This document shows, piece after piece, positions 60,285 to 64,000 of a DNA stretch of 64,000 nucleotides. The notes below the pieces were generated by a model that saw nothing but the letters and a program-made list of their open reading frames with translations, ran no database searches and was not told where the DNA came from. The DNA comes from a virus: positions 62,001-126,000 of IMG/VR virus record IMGVR_UViG_3300026488_000011; one strand, 5' to 3'. Position 1 is the first letter of the stretch; the number at the start of each line of letters is the position of its first letter. The position numbers and the translations under genes were made by a program.

Positions 60285-61245
60285 CATATTCTATTCTTAA
60301 AGGCTTAGATTCCAATATTAACTTTTTCCCATCGTATTCTAATATGTCTTGGGAAGTAAAGAAAGTTTGATCGTTATAGTAACCGGACTCTTCCTTGTTA
60401 TAGAACAAGTCTATGTAGACGTCTCCGGCTTCTATAGCTCCTACGCTAAGAGTAGTAGGTACTACCTTATAGGATTTTTTGTCTAATTCTTTACCGTCTT
60501 TTAATACCCTTTTAATCGCTAGTATCTTTGTAGGTTTCATAAAGTCTACATTTAGAACACTTATAAGAGTATCGAATGGAATTGATGGATCTTCAAGGTG
60601 TTCTTCTACTATTGCTTTTAGGTGGTCAAATGTAAAATCTTTAGTGGATAAGTAAGATTTCAATAATTCGTCTAGGAAACTCTTGTTCACACCTTTTTCT
60701 TCGCAATATTCTATAATAGTGTTTTTATCTAGCTTATTGAACGTAACAGAGTATTTTAACCTACCTGGTCTGTTCCTGATCAGCTTAGATATTTTATAGG
60801 GTTCATTCTCTGTTACTAATACTAATCTTCTTCTACCTAATGTGTTGGATAGTAGTGTTAACATTTTCTCTTGTTCTTCAATACTGAATGTCTTACCGAA
60901 TTCATCGAAGAATAACACTGCATTGTCTAATGTCTCTAGAAATGAAATTAGATCAGGACTAAACTCTACATTAGTGATTAGATATACACTCATGCCGTGA
61001 TCTATAGCTCTATTAGCTATAGATTTAGCTATCTCTGTCTTACCTGCTCCTTTTAATCCTAATAACATCACACCGCCTATTAAGTTTTTTCTTTCCAGAC
61101 CTTTCCATATTACATCCCTGTACCTTCTAGCATCTCCGTACAGCTTTTCCGGTTCTTTAAATTTATGTGTTAAGGTGGTAACATAATAAGATTTGGAAAA
61201 TGGATCTTGCTTTACCTCATAAACCATAGGTATATTCATCCACAT
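60268..61245 (-). CDS. AAA+ ATPase
   Basis: AAAGGAGTAAAAC precedes the ATG; 325 aa. Walker A is GLKGAGKT at residues 63-70, Walker B NAVLFFDEFGK near 115, followed by a sensor 1 region (LVLVTENEPYKISKLI) and an arginine finger-like NRPGRLKYSV. A winged or strand-rich C-terminal domain of about 100 residues follows. Known AAA+ proteins of phages load helicases, unfold proteins or move nucleic acids; which applies here cannot be read. It runs leftward, alone, from a promoter-like motif at 61274. Confidence 0.8.
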   Translation of the reverse strand: MWMNIPMVYEVKQDPFSKSYYVTTLTHKFKEPEKLYGDARRYRDVIWKGLERKNLIGGVMLLGLKGAGKTEIAKSIANRAIDHGMSVYLITNVEFSPDLISFLETLDNAVLFFDEFGKTFSIEEQEKMLTLLSNTLGRRRLVLVTENEPYKISKLIRNRPGRLKYSVTFNKLDKNTIIEYCEEKGVNKSFLDELLKSYLSTKDFTFDHLKAIVEEHLEDPSIPFDTLISVLNVDFMKPTKILAIKRVLKDGKELDKKSYKVVPTTLSVGAIEAGDVYIDLFYNKEESGYYNDQTFFTSQDILEYDGKKLILESKPLRIEYELVEK

Positions 61246-61273
61246 GTTTTACTCCTTTATGATTATTACACTT

Positions 61274-61286
61274 AAATAATATATGG
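61274..61286 (-). promoter_or_regulatory. Early-promoter-like motif
   Basis: Leftward CCATATATTATTTAAGTG about 30-40 nt before the AAA+ gene. Confidence 0.45.
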
Positions 61287-61325
61287 TTTACTTTCTCTGA
61301 ATATAACATTAAGAAAGGAGACGGT

Positions 61326-61811
61326 ATGTTAAGATTTTGGAGTTTTATAAAGACTAAAGAAGGATTACTTTCTATAATAATTTTAACTTTTGTAGGTGTG
61401 CCGTTAGTTCTCTCAATATTTAATGGCATTAAGTCTACCTTTATGGATACTTTTGGTATTAAGACAGATAGCGAAATTAAGGCTGAGCAAAAAGTGGTGA
61501 TTGATAAAATAACAGAGGAGAACAGGAACTTAAAGAAAATAAACGAGATTAAAGCTAAGATAGTGAAGATAAACGAAAAGAAAGTGATCGACGAAATAAA
61601 AGAAGAGAAAAAGATCGATGAGTTTAAAATTAATCTGATTAAAGAAGTAGACAAAGAACCAGACGTTAAGGTTAAAGAACAAGTGAAAGTAATAACTAAA
61701 AACAAATCTCCGCAAACGGTAATAATAGATAAGAAGAAGTATGAAGAAGAAGGATTGAAAAATATCAATCTTATCTATCAAGCCTATGAATTAGTAAAGG
61801 ATGTAAAATGA
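61326..61811 (+). CDS. Inner-membrane spanin (i-spanin, Rz-like)
   Basis: AAAGGAGACGGT precedes the ATG; 161 aa. One N-terminal transmembrane helix (SIIILTFVGVPLVLSIF) with a short basic inner end, then a long lysine/glutamate coiled coil (about residues 50-120) reaching into the periplasm. The next gene, overlapping by 4 nt, encodes a lipoprotein, which is the arrangement of two-component spanins. Together they fuse inner and outer membranes as the last step of lysis. No direct family match is claimed; topology and gene order carry the call. Confidence 0.8.
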   Translation: MLRFWSFIKTKEGLLSIIILTFVGVPLVLSIFNGIKSTFMDTFGIKTDSEIKAEQKVVIDKITEENRNLKKINEIKAKIVKINEKKVIDEIKEEKKIDEFKINLIKEVDKEPDVKVKEQVKVITKNKSPQTVIIDKKKYEEEGLKNINLIYQAYELVKDVK

Positions 61812-62128
61812 TTAGGTGTACGTTGTTATTCGCTTTGTTAGCATTTTTTATAACCGGATGTAGTAAACAACCAGAATATAAAATTATCTATAAAGAAAAG
61901 ATTGTTAGAGTATATCCTCCCGAGTATTTAACCAAGGATAATATTAAACTACCTCCACCGCCTAGCAAATATCGATACATTACAGGAGATCCTTTTCAAA
62001 GAGAGAGGTTACTGACTAAATATGTGATAGAATTATTAATCACTATTAAAAAGTATAAAGTAAAGCTTAAAAATATTAACGACTGGAACAAGAAGACAAA
62101 TAAGATATTATCTACTACTGACAAATAG
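61808..62128 (+). CDS. Outer-membrane spanin lipoprotein (o-spanin, Rz1-like)
   Basis: 106 aa, starting within the last codons of the i-spanin (ATGA overlap). N-terminal lipoprotein signal MIRCTLLFALLAFFITGCSK with the lipobox ending in C18, so the mature protein is lipid-anchored in the outer membrane. The mature part has a proline-rich stretch (LPPPPSKYRY), typical of o-spanins, and a basic end. The stop codon lies in a terminator hairpin. Confidence 0.85.
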   Translation: MIRCTLLFALLAFFITGCSKQPEYKIIYKEKIVRVYPPEYLTKDNIKLPPPPSKYRYITGDPFQRERLLTKYVIELLITIKKYKVKLKNINDWNKKTNKILSTTDK

Positions 62129-62138
62129 TCAGTAGTAG
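62112..62138. terminator. Shared terminator of the spanin gene and 62129
   Basis: CTACTACTGAC / GTCAGTAGTAG with a 5-nt loop; rightward it is followed by six T. Both gene ends lie within it: TAG of the o-spanin and TGA of the leftward gene. Confidence 0.85.
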
Positions 62139-62323
62139 TTTTTTAATTTAGTTTTATTTCCATATTTATCAACAATTATGATGTCATTGGGATCGTAATA
62201 ATTTTTTAATATACTCAATACTATGTCCATCCTATTTTTATATTTGAAAAAATGTTTTTTAACAATAATGTTGTTTGCCTTTATCTCTACAGTGTATTCA
62301 AATTGTGAAAGATTAATACTCAT
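62129..62323 (-). CDS. Hypothetical protein, 64 aa
   Basis: AAAGGAGACCT precedes the ATG. Small basic strand-rich protein (QFEYTVEIKANNIIVKKHF ... IIIVDKYGNKTKLKN). No family recognised. It lies downstream of the spike gene pair, 9 nt after the 170-aa gene. Confidence 0.65.
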   Translation of the reverse strand: MSINLSQFEYTVEIKANNIIVKKHFFKYKNRMDIVLSILKNYYDPNDIIIVDKYGNKTKLKNYY

Positions 62324-62332
62324 AGGTCTCCT

Positions 62333-62845
62333 TTATAATACTTTAGTTTCGATAGTCTCGCTACAACCCCCGCCGTCTGATTCTTTAACTGTCCATATAA
62401 TCTCTCTCACATGTTTAAAAATTATATGGAAGAAATCATAAAAGGGAGGGTAATGTAGTTCTCTATCAATAGCATTTACTAAATCAGTCGCTATTGGTTC
62501 TATTATTTTAATAGCATCATTCTCTACACTGTCTATAGAATCACAGGAAACTGGTTCTCCTGTAGGTTCTATCGTAGTAGACCAATATCTGGCTATCTCT
62601 CTGGCTAATATCCAAGGTACCTCTGATTTAGGCTCTACAGACCTAAGGTCTCCAAAATTTAATGTACCAGCTGGCGTGGTTATATCTATATTTGGATTAG
62701 TAGGTTCTGCTGATTGAAATTCTTGGTCTAGAATCCTTTCTAACGCTCTAACTGAATCTAGTCCTCCGTCGTAAGGATGTTGAGATAAAAAGCTATCTAA
62801 CGCGGTCTTGTAATTCTCAGCTGCTCTGTTTTCATCCATAGCCAT
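62333..62845 (-). CDS. Putative tail/baseplate-associated protein, 170 aa
   Basis: AGGACAGTAAA precedes the ATG (weak site, within the end of the spike gene). Acidic, mostly helical, with Pro-rich middle (PTNPNIDITTPAGTLNFGDL) and a Gly-rich end (KESDGGGCSETI). Direct coupling to the spike gene suggests a baseplate completion or assembly role. Confidence 0.6.
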   Translation of the reverse strand: MAMDENRAAENYKTALDSFLSQHPYDGGLDSVRALERILDQEFQSAEPTNPNIDITTPAGTLNFGDLRSVEPKSEVPWILAREIARYWSTTIEPTGEPVSCDSIDSVENDAIKIIEPIATDLVNAIDRELHYPPFYDFFHIIFKHVREIIWTVKESDGGGCSETIETKVL

Positions 62846-62846
62846 T

Positions 62847-63809
62847 TTACTGTCCTCTGATTGTATTTATTTTATCAATTATTTCCTGGAACATAGATAT
62901 GGATGTGTCGGTCCATCTGGTTTCATAACCTAGATTACCTATATGTTGTGCTGATATTAATTTGTTTAAAAAGTCTACCAGTGTATCCATTAACTCAACT
63001 CCTCCTCCTGTTATAGTAACGCTACCAGCAGTTAATCCATAGTGATTATCGACATTCTTAGTCTCAGTGCTTGTATGTGTGTCTATGGTCTCGCTAGCTT
63101 CAGTTTTGTGGTGTTTAGTATTAATGGATATTAGGTTTGTTGTCTTAACAGTCATTGCGTTGTTGGTTGAGATGTTTAATGTATCAGTAGGACTATCTAG
63201 TTCTATATAATTTCCTTTACCATCCAATACTTTTAAATTCCCGTCTTTAGTGTTTAAGATAAAATCGTATGATGTATATTCATTCCACTTATCACCCGTA
63301 TGGAACTTTATTATCTTGTCTCTGGTATTTATTTCTAGATAATATGTATCTTCTAAAAGCTCATCAGGATCTAACTTAGGTTTGTCGGAAAATACAAATC
63401 TTACTACTTCTTCTTTTCTTAAACTTAAATCATTAAACATTGTTGTCCAGAAGAATAAGTCACTGTTACTATATCTCCATAATAACACCTGCTCGCCCTT
63501 TCTTACATCAGGAGGTGTTAATCTATTATACTGTCCAAAAGAAAACCATTTAGCTCTGATTGTTTTACTTCTGTCTATTTGTAATTTTAAAGTTTTTATG
63601 TCATCATTTTCATGGTCTACTATTTTTACATCAGCTTCTATTTCTTCATCATTCATGTCAGGTCCTACCGTAGGTAATTTCTCTACAGGGTAAATCTCTA
63701 CTATATCACTATCCCAGTCTTTATCTCTTACTACAAAACCTACTGAATAAAATATTAAGTTAGAAGGATCTACTTTATGTAGATATAGATCTTTCTCTAA
63801 ATTATCCAT
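62847..63809 (-). CDS. Baseplate spike / gpV-like protein, 320 aa
   Basis: AAAGGAGTACTT precedes the ATG. The first 150 residues have an OB-like strand-rich layout. From about residue 185 there are short repeated strands (LKVLDGKGNYIELD, TLNISTNNAMTVKTTN, SINTKHHKTEASE), the pattern of a triple-stranded beta-helix as in tail-spike needles (gp5/gpV type). The end is a helical cap. Such trimers pierce the outer membrane when the tail contracts. The call comes from the repeated-strand pattern and needs a structure prediction. Confidence 0.65.
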   Translation of the reverse strand: MDNLEKDLYLHKVDPSNLIFYSVGFVVRDKDWDSDIVEIYPVEKLPTVGPDMNDEEIEADVKIVDHENDDIKTLKLQIDRSKTIRAKWFSFGQYNRLTPPDVRKGEQVLLWRYSNSDLFFWTTMFNDLSLRKEEVVRFVFSDKPKLDPDELLEDTYYLEINTRDKIIKFHTGDKWNEYTSYDFILNTKDGNLKVLDGKGNYIELDSPTDTLNISTNNAMTVKTTNLISINTKHHKTEASETIDTHTSTETKNVDNHYGLTAGSVTITGGGVELMDTLVDFLNKLISAQHIGNLGYETRWTDTSISMFQEIIDKINTIRGQ

Positions 63810-63871
63810 AAGTACTCCTTTATCTCACTTCTTTTTCAATTAAGCTTCTAATATGAATTTAAGGAGGAGTA

Positions 63872-64000
63872 ATGAAGTTAGTAAAGTTACACTTGAAAGA
63901 TTATAATAGATTATCAGTGTCTGGAATAAGAGAGTTGATTTATAAACCAGAGAAAAAAATACAAGTCATACTCGGTACAAATGGATCAGGTAAGTCGTCC
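63872..64000 (+). CDS. SbcC/Rad50/gp46-type ATPase (5' part)
   Basis: AAGGAGGAGTA precedes ATG 63872. The 43 codons in the window give MKLVKLHLKDYNRLSVSGIR, then IQVILGTNGSGKSS: a first beta strand followed by the Walker A loop (GTNGSGKSS) at about residues 34-42. This start, in which Walker A lies about 35 residues in, is typical of SMC/Rad50-like proteins. These work with an Mre11-type nuclease in recombination and DNA processing. The gene continues past the right edge. Confidence 0.75.
   Translation, partial: MKLVKLHLKDYNRLSVSGIRELIYKPEKKIQVILGTNGSGKSS

Overview
The window is part of a large, AT-rich, tailed-phage genome of the phiKZ-like, tubulin-encoding jumbo type (nucleus-forming myophages of Gram-negative bacteria). 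The diagnosis rests on a contractile tail sheath and tube pair (5436-8593), a PhuZ-like tubulin (17126-18151), two separate sets of multisubunit RNA polymerase genes (beta at 43985-48199 with a beta' N-terminal part at 48278-49903, and a second, intron-split beta' N-terminal part at 37325-40964), a large terminase (29011-31146), a RecA-like recombinase (1952-3415), a RecJ-like nuclease (22325-24166), a RuvC-like resolvase (59699-60247) and a signal-peptide lytic transglycosylase. An inner/outer spanin pair (61326-62128) points to a host with an outer membrane. The host itself cannot be named from the sequence. No tRNA gene, CRISPR array or DNA polymerase was seen.

Layout: 1-3415 leftward genes ending upstream with the RecA-like protein; 3525-8593 rightward late structural block; 9225-10717 rightward unknown pair; 10731-17062 a leftward run of one large and nine small virion-type genes; 17126-20846 leftward PhuZ, small proteins and a membrane metalloprotease/kinase-like fusion; 20925-25971 mixed; 25984-27794 leftward small and early-type genes; 27795-29010 a long non-coding divergent region with very large perfect palindromes; 29011-32597 terminase and lysis genes; 32604-37235 leftward accessory genes, including a degenerate GGDEF-like protein; 37325-49903 leftward RNA polymerase region; 49973-51096 small genes with a GC-rich structured non-coding stretch; 51193-56256 a giant virion protein with a GH24 lysozyme domain; 56270-61245 small genes, RuvC and AAA+ ATPase; 61326-62128 spanins; 62129-63809 tail spike region; 63872-end the start of an SbcC/Rad50-type ATPase.

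The most striking feature is in the second beta' gene. Two group I introns lie back to back, separated by an exon of only 9 nt (37963-37971). Joining the three exons gives NGDFDGDEMN, the universal catalytic NADFDGD motif of RNA polymerase, with each of the three Mg-binding aspartates on a different exon. P1 helices with the U.G pair at the splice site, a P10 helix for intron 1, and the P/Q/R/S core elements can be read for these introns. The first intron carries an HNH homing endonuclease inside its P1 loop.

A second general feature is that most genes end inside their own terminator: the stop codon lies in the stem or loop of a perfect 3' hairpin, and several convergent gene pairs share one palindrome and therefore end in the same residues. 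A recurring TATATTAyT-type motif lies upstream of many leftward small genes and resembles phiKZ early promoters.
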